From Anaerolineales bacterium UBA2200 (GTDB lineage: Bacteria > Chloroflexota > Anaerolineae > UBA2200): a DNA stretch of 64,000 bases. The notes beneath the pieces were generated by a model. That model made no database searches. It saw nothing but the letters and a program-made list of their open reading frames with translations, and had not been told where the DNA came from. The stretch lies in NCBI GenBank assembly GCA_002327925.1, contig DCVA01000020.1, positions 113,084 through 177,083 on the forward strand, read 5' to 3'. A program made the position numbers and the translations under genes. Below, piece after piece: positions 56,609 to 64,000 of the stretch (position 1 is its first letter; each line of letters opens with the position of its first letter).

Positions 56609-57297
56609 GGGTCGCGCTCCTGCGCCAGCTTCAGCACTGTGGCCACCACCTGATTTACCGGCATATCGGTGGTATCGATGACCACCGCATCTGCTGCCGC
56701 GCGCAGGGGCGCAGTGTCGCGCTGGCTGTCGATGCGGTCGCGGCGGCGCATGGCGCGCAGGATGTCCGAATAGCGCGCTCTGTGCCCTCGCGCGGCGTTC
56801 TCCAGGTACCGGCGACGCGCCCTCGCCTCGACCGTGGCATCGAGATACACCTTGAGGGGAGCCTCAGGCAGTACCACCGTGCCTATGTCGCGGCCGACCA
56901 TCACTACATGGCCGCGCTGTCCGATCCGTCTCTGCTGAGCCGTGAGAGCAGTGCGAACTCCCGGGTAGGCCGATACGGGGGAAACGTTATCGTCCACTTG
57001 CGACTTGCGCAAGTCCCAGGTTACGTCGCGGCCATCGACCAGGACAGTATACTGGCGACCATCGCTCACGTCGGCCGGACCGACGTCAATCTGCGCCTGC
57101 TCGGCGAGCTCTGTGATCGCGGCTTCGTCGTCGACCGACAGCCCTCGCTCCAGAACAAGCCACGTGATGGCGCGATACATGATCCCCGTGTCAAAGTAGA
57201 GGTAATGCAGCTCGGCAGCCAGGAACTCACCGACCGTGCTCTTGCCCGCTGCCGCCGGACCGTCGATAGCGATCACATCAGGATAAGGCAATGTCAC
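56605..57297 (-). CDS. cmk: Cytidylate kinase
   Basis: A 230-residue kinase that converts CMP/dCMP to the diphosphates. P-loop IDGPAAAGKSTVGEFLA, TGIMYRAITWLVLERG, the CMP-binding insert, and VGRDIGTVVLPEAPLKVYLDA with the lid RARRRYLENAARGH are all typical. The start is GTG (57297), or TTG at 57291, which is better placed behind AGAGG. It heads the cmk-plsC-plsC-DUF512 group. Confidence 0.95.
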   Translation of the reverse strand: MTLPYPDVIAIDGPAAAGKSTVGEFLAAELHYLYFDTGIMYRAITWLVLERGLSVDDEAAITELAEQAQIDVGPADVSDGRQYTVLVDGRDVTWDLRKSQVDDNVSPVSAYPGVRTALTAQQRRIGQRGHVVMVGRDIGTVVLPEAPLKVYLDATVEARARRRYLENAARGHRARYSDILRAMRRRDRIDSQRDTAPLRAAADAVVIDTTDMPVNQVVATVLKLAQERDP

Positions 57298-57344
57298 CTC
57301 TCTGCAAGGAGATGGTAGGGTCTCTCACATCCTGCGATAGTGGC

Positions 57345-58103
57345 TCATTCCTGGCATGCCTGGTCGCGCGCCGATAAGGCGGGCCTCACAAGGCCGGCAG
57401 AGTCCAGCAGCGTGACGCGCTCGCCTTCGCTCAGAAAGCGCCACTTGCCCGGGGCGAGGTTTCCGAGCTGCAAGGTACCCACCCGCACGCGGATGAGTTT
57501 GAGCACCGGATGCCCGATGGCCTCGAACATACGGCGCAGCTGCCGCTTGCGCCCCTCGTGGAGCGTGACTCGCACCCACGTTTCCTGGATCTCCTCCCGT
57601 TCGACCAGCACGGTGGCCGGAGCAGTGAGACCATCCTCCAACAGCACTCCCTGCCTCAGCCGGTCCAGGTTATCGGCACCGGGCGTTCCCCGAACCAGCA
57701 GACGGTACTCCTTCTCGTGCTCGTAGCGCGGGTGCGTAAGGCGCAAGGTGAGCTCTCCATCGTCCGTGAGCAACAGCAGCCCCTCGCTGTCCTTGTCCAG
57801 CCTGCCGACAGGATACAGGCGCCGCTTGACCCTTACCAGGTCCAGCGCGGAGCGAGGTGCGTGAGGATCGCGTACGGTGGAAACGTAGCCCCTCGGTTTG
57901 TGCAGCATGACGTACAGGTATCCGGAAACTGGCAACACCCGCTTGCCGTCCAGCTCGACGCGGTCCGTCTGCTCGTCCACCTTGCTGCCAGGCAGGGTCA
58001 CCCGCACCCCGTTCACGGTCACTCTGCCCTCGGCGATGATCTCGTCGGCCTGTCGGCGCGAGGCGACCCCGGACCGGCCCAGATACTTGTTCAATCGCTC
58101 CAT
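57345..58103 (-). CDS. Pseudouridine synthase of the RsuA/RluB/RluE/RluF family
   Basis: A 252-residue rRNA pseudouridine synthase. N-terminal S4 domain (MERLNKYLGRSGVASRRQAD); catalytic motif YPVGRLDKDSEGLLLLTDDG with the essential aspartate; VTLHEGRKRQLRRMFEAIGHPV. RluB (23S U2605) type is likely, but the exact site cannot be told. A clear promoter lies upstream at 58179-58207. The 47 bases between it and cmk have no promoter that I can see. Confidence 0.94.
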   Translation of the reverse strand: MERLNKYLGRSGVASRRQADEIIAEGRVTVNGVRVTLPGSKVDEQTDRVELDGKRVLPVSGYLYVMLHKPRGYVSTVRDPHAPRSALDLVRVKRRLYPVGRLDKDSEGLLLLTDDGELTLRLTHPRYEHEKEYRLLVRGTPGADNLDRLRQGVLLEDGLTAPATVLVEREEIQETWVRVTLHEGRKRQLRRMFEAIGHPVLKLIRVRVGTLQLGNLAPGKWRFLSEGERVTLLDSAGLVRPALSARDQACQE

Positions 58104-58178
58104 CAGAATAGGTCTTTGCGTTACCGAAGTGAGCTTTCTGCGTCATCATATGTAGCAGGTTGAGACGCTGCCACGACT

Positions 58179-58207
58179 ATTGTAGCCACCCGGGGAGACC
58201 CGGTCAA
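58179..58207 (-). promoter_or_regulatory. Promoter of the pseudouridine synthase operon
   Basis: Minus-strand TTGACC, a 17-base spacer and TACAAT; leader about 70 bases. It probably drives the synthase, cmk, both plsC genes and DUF512. Confidence 0.72.
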
Positions 58208-58227
58208 CTGAAGGACGTGGCGCCTGT

Positions 58228-58254
58228 TTGTGTTGTTGCCGAATCGTGTATAAT
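58228..58254 (+). promoter_or_regulatory. Promoter of the giant secreted protein gene
   Basis: A perfect TATAAT (58249-58254) with a weaker TTGTGT 15 bases upstream. Leader of about 50 bases ending in GGGAGG before the ATG. Confidence 0.5.
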
Positions 58255-58311
58255 GTTGCTGTATTGCGTCTAATTAGTAACAGATTGGTTACTTCTTGCG
58301 TGGGAGGTCCG

Positions 58312-61300
58312 ATGAGTTTGCACCGCACAATGCAGGCCCCGTCCTGGGTTTCGCTGGCGTGGAGAGGCCGCGTCCTTCTGAGTGCCCTTCTGTTGTGCGT
58401 GCTGTGCCTTCTCTCCGGCCCTACCGTGTCCGCCGACCTTCCACGAGAGTATACCCTTCCTCCCTTCGTGCTTGATTCCACTCTGCCGTCCACGGTCGTG
58501 CTCAACGCGGAGCAGGGACTGGGACAGTGCCACTGGGTAGATCCCACGATGATCTCTCACCCCTACATCGGCTGGGCGTACGATGGTGGTTGGTCTGCGA
58601 GCTCCTGGGCGAGCATCGAGGCGCAACCAGGTGTGTTCAACTTTGACCGGATGGATGCAGAGGTCAACAGGGCACGCGTTCGCGGCAAAAAGATCTGGAT
58701 CCAGGTGATCACGACGGAAGGGATGACGCCGCAGTGGGCCAGGGACGCAGGCGTGCCCGTGCTCGGCGGGCGGGGGGGCATGCCGGTGGCCTGGAACCCC
58801 ACCTACCAGATGCTCCTGCGGCGAGTGGTGCACGCCATGGCAGCGCGCTACGATAATGACCCGGCGGTCGATGCCGTGATCTTGATGGCCGGTGGCTGCT
58901 ATGGCGAGATGACCATCTGCGATTCGCACCTCTTTGCCTCCACCTGGTTGGCGGCAGGCTACACGGATGCCGTCTTTGCCAAAGCGGTGAGTGACATCAT
59001 CGACATCTATCTGGAGGAAGAGTACACCTGGGAAGACGGAACGGTTACGCACGGTTTTCGCAAGACCCCGGTGGTGCTGCAGCTCGGGGCCGGTCTGTAC
59101 GGCCACGGCGCCGCCCGGGAGCCGGTGATCAAGCACGGGGTCGAGACATACGGCATGCGCGTGTGGCTCAAGAGCAACGGCATGGGCGGATTTGGCGACC
59201 AGTCAGACGTGTACCCTTACTGGGACACTCAGACCCGGGTCGGCTATGAGCCGGCTGGCGACACGGACTTTATCAATCGTCCCGACTACTACATCGAAGA
59301 GGCACTGAGGCAACACTGCAGCTACATCTGTCTGCAGGACACTTACTTCTGGGCGACGGGAACACAGTGGGACCGTATGCGTGACCTGGCCGCGCGCTAC
59401 CTGGGATCACAGATCGTGTTCCGCGGCCTACGGGCGCCCGCGACTGTGGTGCCCGGGCAAGAGTACGACTTTACCATGGAATGGGTCAACCGCGGCACCA
59501 CGCCGCTGATGTACGGGCAGCGAGTGGGCGTAAAGGATGTACCCACCTCCTACAACATCGTGCTGTCCTTCGTCAATCCGAGCACGGGAGCGGTCGGTTT
59601 CGAATTCCAGTTCACCCCCTATGTCCCGACCACGGCCTGGTTCTCCTCCCAGCCAGTGTTCATCCAGCAGCCAATCTACATTCCTGCCTCAGTACCGGTC
59701 GGCGATTATGACGTGCGTGTGTCCCTGGTCCGCCCGGACCTTCCTTCGTCCGATTCGAATCGCTACTGGAAGCTGGTCAATTCGGAGCTGCACGACGGTC
59801 AGGGCCGTTACAGCGTTGGTGGAATCGTGGTGCAGCCGGCCACAGGCACACCCTGGCCGACCCGCACTCCATCGGCCACGCCAACGCGCACGGTCATTCC
59901 AACCGGCACCCAGACTCTCACCACCACGCCGACAAGGACCGCCAGCCCCACCGCCACTGCCACGCCCTACGGCATGCCCACCCGCGCCGACATGCTCCAT
60001 CGTGAGGCGGAAAGCGGGGTCATCGACCTGCCGATGACGGTGGGATTCGATGTGGAGGCATCAGGGGGAGAGTACCTGTACACCCCTCTGGCCTACGGTA
60101 TGGCCGGGTTCGTCACCCTTGACTTCTGGGTGTCAGATGAAGGAAGCTACGAGGTCTGGGGCAGGGTCTACGGGCCCAGCTACGGCTCCGACTCGTTCTG
60201 GGTGAGCGTGGACGATGGGCCCGAGGTACTCTGGGACATCTGTGTCGGCGAGTGGAAATGGATGGACGTGACGGATCGGGATAATCTGGGCTACATCGTG
60301 ACACAGGTGTACTACCTCGCGCCCGGAGCTCACACGGTCAGGATCGAGACCAGAGAGGTTATGTCGCGCATCGACGTGGTGGAGCTGAGGCCTTCGTCCG
60401 GAACGCCCACGCCGATTGTGCCTCCCCCCACGCCCTACCTGACGCCCACCGAGACGCCTCTGCATTCCGCGACTCCCACGGTGACCAGGACAGCAACGCC
60501 AACCCAGACTCCCACGCGGACGGCAACGGAAGTGGGCACCTCCGGTCTGCTGCGTGAAGCCGAATCAGGCCTCATCGAAGCCCCGATGACCGTGGGCTAC
60601 GACGACGCTGCCTCAGGCGGCATGTACGTGTATACGCCCATCGACCCGGGAGTCGGGGGCCAGATGATGCTGACCTTCTGGGCTCCAGCCACCGGAATCT
60701 ACCAGCTCTGGGGACGCGCCTGCGGCGATAGCATCGGCCACGACTCTTTCTGGGTGACCGTGGACGGTGGAACACGGGCGCTATGGGATATCCCGGTGGG
60801 GGACTGGGCCTGGCGGGTCGTGTCGAACCGCGACGAGACCTACACCTATGTGGTGATGTCCTACAACCTGGGCTATGGCCCCCACACAGTGCAGCTCGAG
60901 ACGCGCGAACCAGGCGCCAAGCTGGACCTGATGGAGCTGCGTCTGGGAGGCGCTGCGCCAACTCCTTTCGCCACCCCCACTCCGTCGCAGACGCCTCTGG
61001 GATGGGTGCCGCCGACGGCGACTCAAACCACCATCGTCATTCCCACCTGGACGCCGACTCGAACGCCGACAAGGACCTTCACTCCTACGCGCACGGCCAC
61101 GCCCATCGGGATGCCCACTGCCGTCCCATCCGGGTTCGTGGAGGCAGAGAGCGCAGCAATCGAGTCGCCTATGACCATCGATACCGATCCGGAAGCTTCC
61201 GGGGGACAGTACGTCTACACTCCACCGTTGCTCGGGTCTACAGGCGGGATCACCTTCACTCTCCTGGCCGACCACGAAGCAGACTATGAGATCTGGGCAC

Positions 61301-63702
61301 GCGTGCGAGCCGAGGGTTATGGCTCAGACTCTTTCTACTTTTCTTTCGAGGGAGCCCCTCTCATCGAGTGGGTGATTCCGCAGGGCGGATGGTCGTGGCA
61401 ACCACTTGTCTCCAGAACCGCCGACTGGGTCACCTCACTGAAGGTATTCCACCTGCAGGCAAACCAGACCTACAAACTGGTGATCAGAACCCGTGAGGCA
61501 GGCACCAAGCTCGACGCGGTTGAGCTGCGCGCACAGGGTGGTACCGCCACACCTGTGGTTACGCGCACCTACACCCCCACAACCGGGGCCAGCCCCACCC
61601 GCACGCGCACAGCAACCGCCACGGGAACGAGCATAGCCCAGACGCCGACCGCGCCGACTCTCACACCCACGAGAACCCGGACCCCTTCGCCCACCCTCAC
61701 GCCCAGCCCATCGGCCACGCGGTCCGAGATCGTGGTCACCTTGCAGCAGGGCGTGAATGGCTACGCCGGCTGCCAGGACACTTTCATGTATATGTACGCC
61801 CCGACCTCGAACTACTGCAGCCACACGCTGCTCAAGGTCGGCGAGCGGCAGCGTTATGCCGCGCTGGTCCGGTTCGACATCTCACCGCTGCCAGAGGAGG
61901 CGATCATCACCAGGGCGGTGCTGCAACTCTACTCTGTGGGCTGGAGCGGCGCTGTGTTCACCATCGATGCATTCCAGGTGAACCCCTCGGTCAGCTTCTG
62001 CCAGGCAAGCTGGAGCGAATCCCGCGCAGGCGCCGGCTGGTCTGCCCCTGGCTGCACCGGCTCCGCCGACCGGGTCGGCGCGGCGCTCAGTACCATGACC
62101 ACCTTGGGCGTATTCCAGTGGCACAGTCTGGACGTGACCTCCGCCGTTCTGTCCTGGAAATCCGGCCTCACGCCCAACAACGGCATCGTGGTGCATGGCG
62201 GCTACCCGGTGTCACTGCAGAGCGCCTACTTTGCCAGCGCCGATCACGGCACGATTTCCTTCCGGCCCAGGCTGGTGGTCACCTACCGCCTGCCCACTGG
62301 ACCGACGAACACGCCAACCATCACCCGCACCGCCACCCGGACAAGCGCGCCGACCGAAACGCCCACAGTGACGCCGACCGTGGACCCATCTCTGATCCCC
62401 ACCGTGACCCCCACGTCCCAGGCCACCGCTACGCCCACGCCGACCCAGGGTGTGATCTCCGCCACCGTCATCTTGCGTCAGGGTGTGGGTGGATATCTCG
62501 GTGCTCTGGACACGGACATGTACGTTTACGCGCCCGACACAAACAACTCCGCCACGACCAGTCTGAGAGTCGGGACCAGGCGGTCGCACGCTTCACTGCT
62601 GCGCTTTGACCTATCGGCCATTCCGGCCAATGCGACCATCCAGAAGGCAACTCTGGAGCTCTTCTCCTCCGGTTGGAGCGGGGTAACCCTTTCGGTGGAC
62701 CTGTTCCGGGTGCTTCGCGATTCCAACCTGACTCAGTCCACCTGGAACCAGGCCAAAAGCGGCGTGAGCTGGGAAATCGCCGGATGCAACGGCTCCTCCG
62801 ACCGCGCTCAGAGTCCGGACCGTACCGTCCAGACCAACAGTCTGTTCCAGTGGACGAGCTTTGATGTGAGCGCCCTGGTGGGCGACTGGGTCTCGGGACG
62901 CCTTATGAACAATGGCGTGCTATTGCGGGGTGCCGTAGCATCATCTCCGGACATCGTCTACTTTGCCAGCGCCCAGCACAGCAACATCGACTGGCGGCCG
63001 CGGCTCGTGGTGAGCTACCAGGCGACGGGTGTCGCACCGACACCGACGCCGACCAGAACCCCGACGCGTGTTGTGCCGGAGCTGACCCCGATCGCCGCCA
63101 CGCCCACCGCACCTCTGCCCGGGACGGAGACAACGGTCGTTCTGCAGGTGGGCAGCAACGGCTACATCCGAGGCGACGACACACAGATCTACATCTACGA
63201 CCCCACCGGAAACTACTGCACCCTGGACATGATCAGGGTGGGCGAACGGCGGCGTTACGTTGGGCTGATGCGCTTTGACTTGACGCCCGTCCCGTCCAAC
63301 GTGACCATTGTGCGGGCTGCTCTCAATATGTACTCGGTTGGCTGGGGAGGCGCCGAGATTCCGATCGATGTCTTCCGGCTGCTCAGGCCCGTGACCTTCT
63401 GCGAAGCGAGCTGGAACCTGGCCAAAAGCGGCTCGCCCTGGGGCACGGTGGGCTGCGAGAACACCACCACCGACCGCGAAGCGCTGCCGATGACCACCAT
63501 CATGACATCTGGACTCAACAAATGGCACACCTTCGACCTCACCCAGGTGACGCAGGGCTGGGCGGACCAGACGGTCCCGAACTATGGCATCACCCTGCAG
63601 CAGGGCTACCCTGCCCTCAACAGCGGCTACTACTTCGCCAGCGCCCAGCACTACAACGTGGCCCTGCGGCCCAAGCTCGAGATCACCTATCGCGCCAGGT
63701 AG
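58312..63702 (+). CDS. Giant secreted putative glycoside hydrolase with three CBM-like and three DNRLRE-type modules
   Basis: A 1796-residue exported protein. Signal peptide 1-42 (ends TVSA). A TIM-barrel-like domain follows (about 45-395) with similarity to GH42/DUF4832-type hydrolases: FDRMDAEVNRARVRGKKIW and LMAGGCYGEM, where the Glu is a candidate acid/base. Next come a beta-sandwich (about 395-508), then three CBM-like modules starting REAESG or VEAESA (about 559-697, 745-880, 941-1075), and three DNRLRE/CBM96-type modules (about 1138-1322, 1381-1566, 1604-1796). All are joined by Thr/Pro linkers. It probably degrades or binds extracellular polysaccharide. The ATG with GGGAGG four bases upstream is chosen over an earlier in-frame start. 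Confidence 0.83.
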   Translation: MSLHRTMQAPSWVSLAWRGRVLLSALLLCVLCLLSGPTVSADLPREYTLPPFVLDSTLPSTVVLNAEQGLGQCHWVDPTMISHPYIGWAYDGGWSASSWASIEAQPGVFNFDRMDAEVNRARVRGKKIWIQVITTEGMTPQWARDAGVPVLGGRGGMPVAWNPTYQMLLRRVVHAMAARYDNDPAVDAVILMAGGCYGEMTICDSHLFASTWLAAGYTDAVFAKAVSDIIDIYLEEEYTWEDGTVTHGFRKTPVVLQLGAGLYGHGAAREPVIKHGVETYGMRVWLKSNGMGGFGDQSDVYPYWDTQTRVGYEPAGDTDFINRPDYYIEEALRQHCSYICLQDTYFWATGTQWDRMRDLAARYLGSQIVFRGLRAPATVVPGQEYDFTMEWVNRGTTPLMYGQRVGVKDVPTSYNIVLSFVNPSTGAVGFEFQFTPYVPTTAWFSSQPVFIQQPIYIPASVPVGDYDVRVSLVRPDLPSSDSNRYWKLVNSELHDGQGRYSVGGIVVQPATGTPWPTRTPSATPTRTVIPTGTQTLTTTPTRTASPTATATPYGMPTRADMLHREAESGVIDLPMTVGFDVEASGGEYLYTPLAYGMAGFVTLDFWVSDEGSYEVWGRVYGPSYGSDSFWVSVDDGPEVLWDICVGEWKWMDVTDRDNLGYIVTQVYYLAPGAHTVRIETREVMSRIDVVELRPSSGTPTPIVPPPTPYLTPTETPLHSATPTVTRTATPTQTPTRTATEVGTSGLLREAESGLIEAPMTVGYDDAASGGMYVYTPIDPGVGGQMMLTFWAPATGIYQLWGRACGDSIGHDSFWVTVDGGTRALWDIPVGDWAWRVVSNRDETYTYVVMSYNLGYGPHTVQLETREPGAKLDLMELRLGGAAPTPFATPTPSQTPLGWVPPTATQTTIVIPTWTPTRTPTRTFTPTRTATPIGMPTAVPSGFVEAESAAIESPMTIDTDPEASGGQYVYTPPLLGSTGGITFTLLADHEADYEIWARVRAEGYGSDSFYFSFEGAPLIEWVIPQGGWSWQPLVSRTADWVTSLKVFHLQANQTYKLVIRTREAGTKLDAVELRAQGGTATPVVTRTYTPTTGASPTRTRTATATGTSIAQTPTAPTLTPTRTRTPSPTLTPSPSATRSEIVVTLQQGVNGYAGCQDTFMYMYAPTSNYCSHTLLKVGERQRYAALVRFDISPLPEEAIITRAVLQLYSVGWSGAVFTIDAFQVNPSVSFCQASWSESRAGAGWSAPGCTGSADRVGAALSTMTTLGVFQWHSLDVTSAVLSWKSGLTPNNGIVVHGGYPVSLQSAYFASADHGTISFRPRLVVTYRLPTGPTNTPTITRTATRTSAPTETPTVTPTVDPSLIPTVTPTSQATATPTPTQGVISATVILRQGVGGYLGALDTDMYVYAPDTNNSATTSLRVGTRRSHASLLRFDLSAIPANATIQKATLELFSSGWSGVTLSVDLFRVLRDSNLTQSTWNQAKSGVSWEIAGCNGSSDRAQSPDRTVQTNSLFQWTSFDVSALVGDWVSGRLMNNGVLLRGAVASSPDIVYFASAQHSNIDWRPRLVVSYQATGVAPTPTPTRTPTRVVPELTPIAATPTAPLPGTETTVVLQVGSNGYIRGDDTQIYIYDPTGNYCTLDMIRVGERRRYVGLMRFDLTPVPSNVTIVRAALNMYSVGWGGAEIPIDVFRLLRPVTFCEASWNLAKSGSPWGTVGCENTTTDREALPMTTIMTSGLNKWHTFDLTQVTQGWADQTVPNYGITLQQGYPALNSGYYFASAQHYNVALRPKLEITYRAR

Positions 63703-63728
63703 ACAGCAGCACGGGCGGTAACGACAGA

Positions 63729-63757
63729 GGGGGCGGACTCGAGTCCGCCCCTTTTCG
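63729..63757 (+). terminator. Intrinsic terminator after the giant secreted protein gene
   Basis: A perfect palindrome GGGGCGGACT-CG-AGTCCGCCCC followed by TTTT, 27 bases after the stop codon. Confidence 0.88.
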
Positions 63758-63774
63758 CTTCTCTCTCCACGAGA

Positions 63775-63803
63775 TTGCGCGGTCGGCGACGCAGTGCTAT
63801 AAT
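63775..63803 (+). promoter_or_regulatory. Promoter of glnS
   Basis: TTGCGC, a 17-base spacer and TATAAT, with an extended -10 (TGC just before). Leader about 40 bases, ending in GAGGGGAG before the ATG. Confidence 0.75.
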
Positions 63804-63849
63804 GGCCCGAAATCCGGCATCGCTGTTTAGGTGTGAGGGGAGTGCCACG

Positions 63850-64000
63850 ATGACTGAATCCGCGACGTCAACCCATTTCATCCGCGAGATCATCCTCCAG
63901 GACCTGCGTACCGACAAGTACGGCGGACGGGTGCACACGCGCTTCCCGCCCGAGCCGAACGGCTACCTGCACCTTGGCCACGCCAAGGCGATCTGGATCG
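63850..64000 (+). CDS. glnS: Glutaminyl-tRNA synthetase (5' part)
   Basis: The first 50 codons of a class I synthetase, cut by the window end. FIREIILQDL, RVHTRFPPEPNGYLHLGHAK contains the HIGH-type motif HLGH and the PPEPNGY signature that is specific for GlnRS (and eukaryotic-type GluRS). The presence of GlnRS suggests direct Gln-tRNA charging in this organism. Confidence 0.92.
   Translation, partial: MTESATSTHFIREIILQDLRTDKYGGRVHTRFPPEPNGYLHLGHAKAIWI

Noticed and set aside
60400..62460. Short-period repeats of the type ACGCCCACG... that could be mistaken for minisatellites or a CRISPR array
   Set aside because: They encode in-frame Thr/Pro linkers of irregular spacing, without conserved repeat units or spacers.

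Overview
The window is a GC-rich bacterial chromosome segment, densely coded on both strands, with no prophage, insertion sequence, CRISPR array or rRNA operon. The best guess for the host is a Chloroflexota bacterium (Anaerolineae-like). Reasons: secreted proteins with long Thr/Pro linkers, an ECF sigma / DUF5667 / DUF5666 module, many GT39-type membrane glycosyltransferases, a rho gene coupled to an M23 peptidase next to a YaaQ/DarA-type c-di-AMP receptor, and no LPS or outer-membrane assembly genes. This is inference from gene content; no 16S rRNA gene is present. Promoters are recognisably sigma-A type: TTGNNN, 16-18 bases, then TATAAT, TAGAAT or similar.

Layout. 1-10304 (minus): cell-surface glycosylation block with four GT39-like membrane transferases, a GT4 glycosyltransferase, a SAM methyltransferase and a UPF0104/YbhN-type flippase-like protein. 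10291-18985 (minus): c-di-AMP receptor, LysM/M23 peptidase, rho, tRNA-Leu(GAG), a CinA homologue with a decayed amidase domain, mannose-1-phosphate guanylyltransferase, dprA, khpA, rpsP and ffh. 19140-24053 (plus): tRNA-Pro(GGG), a DUF4256 gene, a secreted modular protein with a cohesin-like domain, and a fifth GT39-like enzyme 4 bases behind it. 24095-31346: HIT protein, galT, recN, NAD kinase, a YkuD lipoprotein, a translin/TRAX homologue, an AlkZ-related winged-helix protein and an MBL hydrolase.

31515-46105 (plus): proS, then a gene-expression and RNA superoperon nusA-ylxR-infB-rbfA-nrnA-truB-ribF-archease-rtcB. It places the RNA-repair ligase RtcB and its activator archease directly behind ribF, with an ATGA overlap between ribF and archease. 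A zinc-ribbon membrane protein and mnmG follow. 46117-50558 (minus): a secreted propeller-like protein and an ECF sigma factor translationally coupled to a DUF5667/DUF5666 membrane protein and a second DUF5666 protein. 50766-58103: membrane proteins, PAP2 phosphatase, M20 peptidase, tRNA-Ser(CGA), a DUF512 radical-SAM protein, two PlsC-type acyltransferases, cmk and an RsuA/RluB-type pseudouridine synthase. 58312-63702 (plus): a 1796-residue secreted putative glycoside hydrolase with six accessory domains. The window ends in the first 50 codons of glnS.

Main points for follow-up: the GT39/flippase surface-glycan block and its possible link to Thr/Pro-rich secreted proteins; the RtcB-archease pair inside the nusA-infB-truB superoperon; the sigma/DUF5667/DUF5666 sensor operon with eight related repeats; a bacterial TRAX-like nuclease candidate; and several enzymes whose signature motifs have decayed (CinA amidase, RibF flavokinase, one PlsC).
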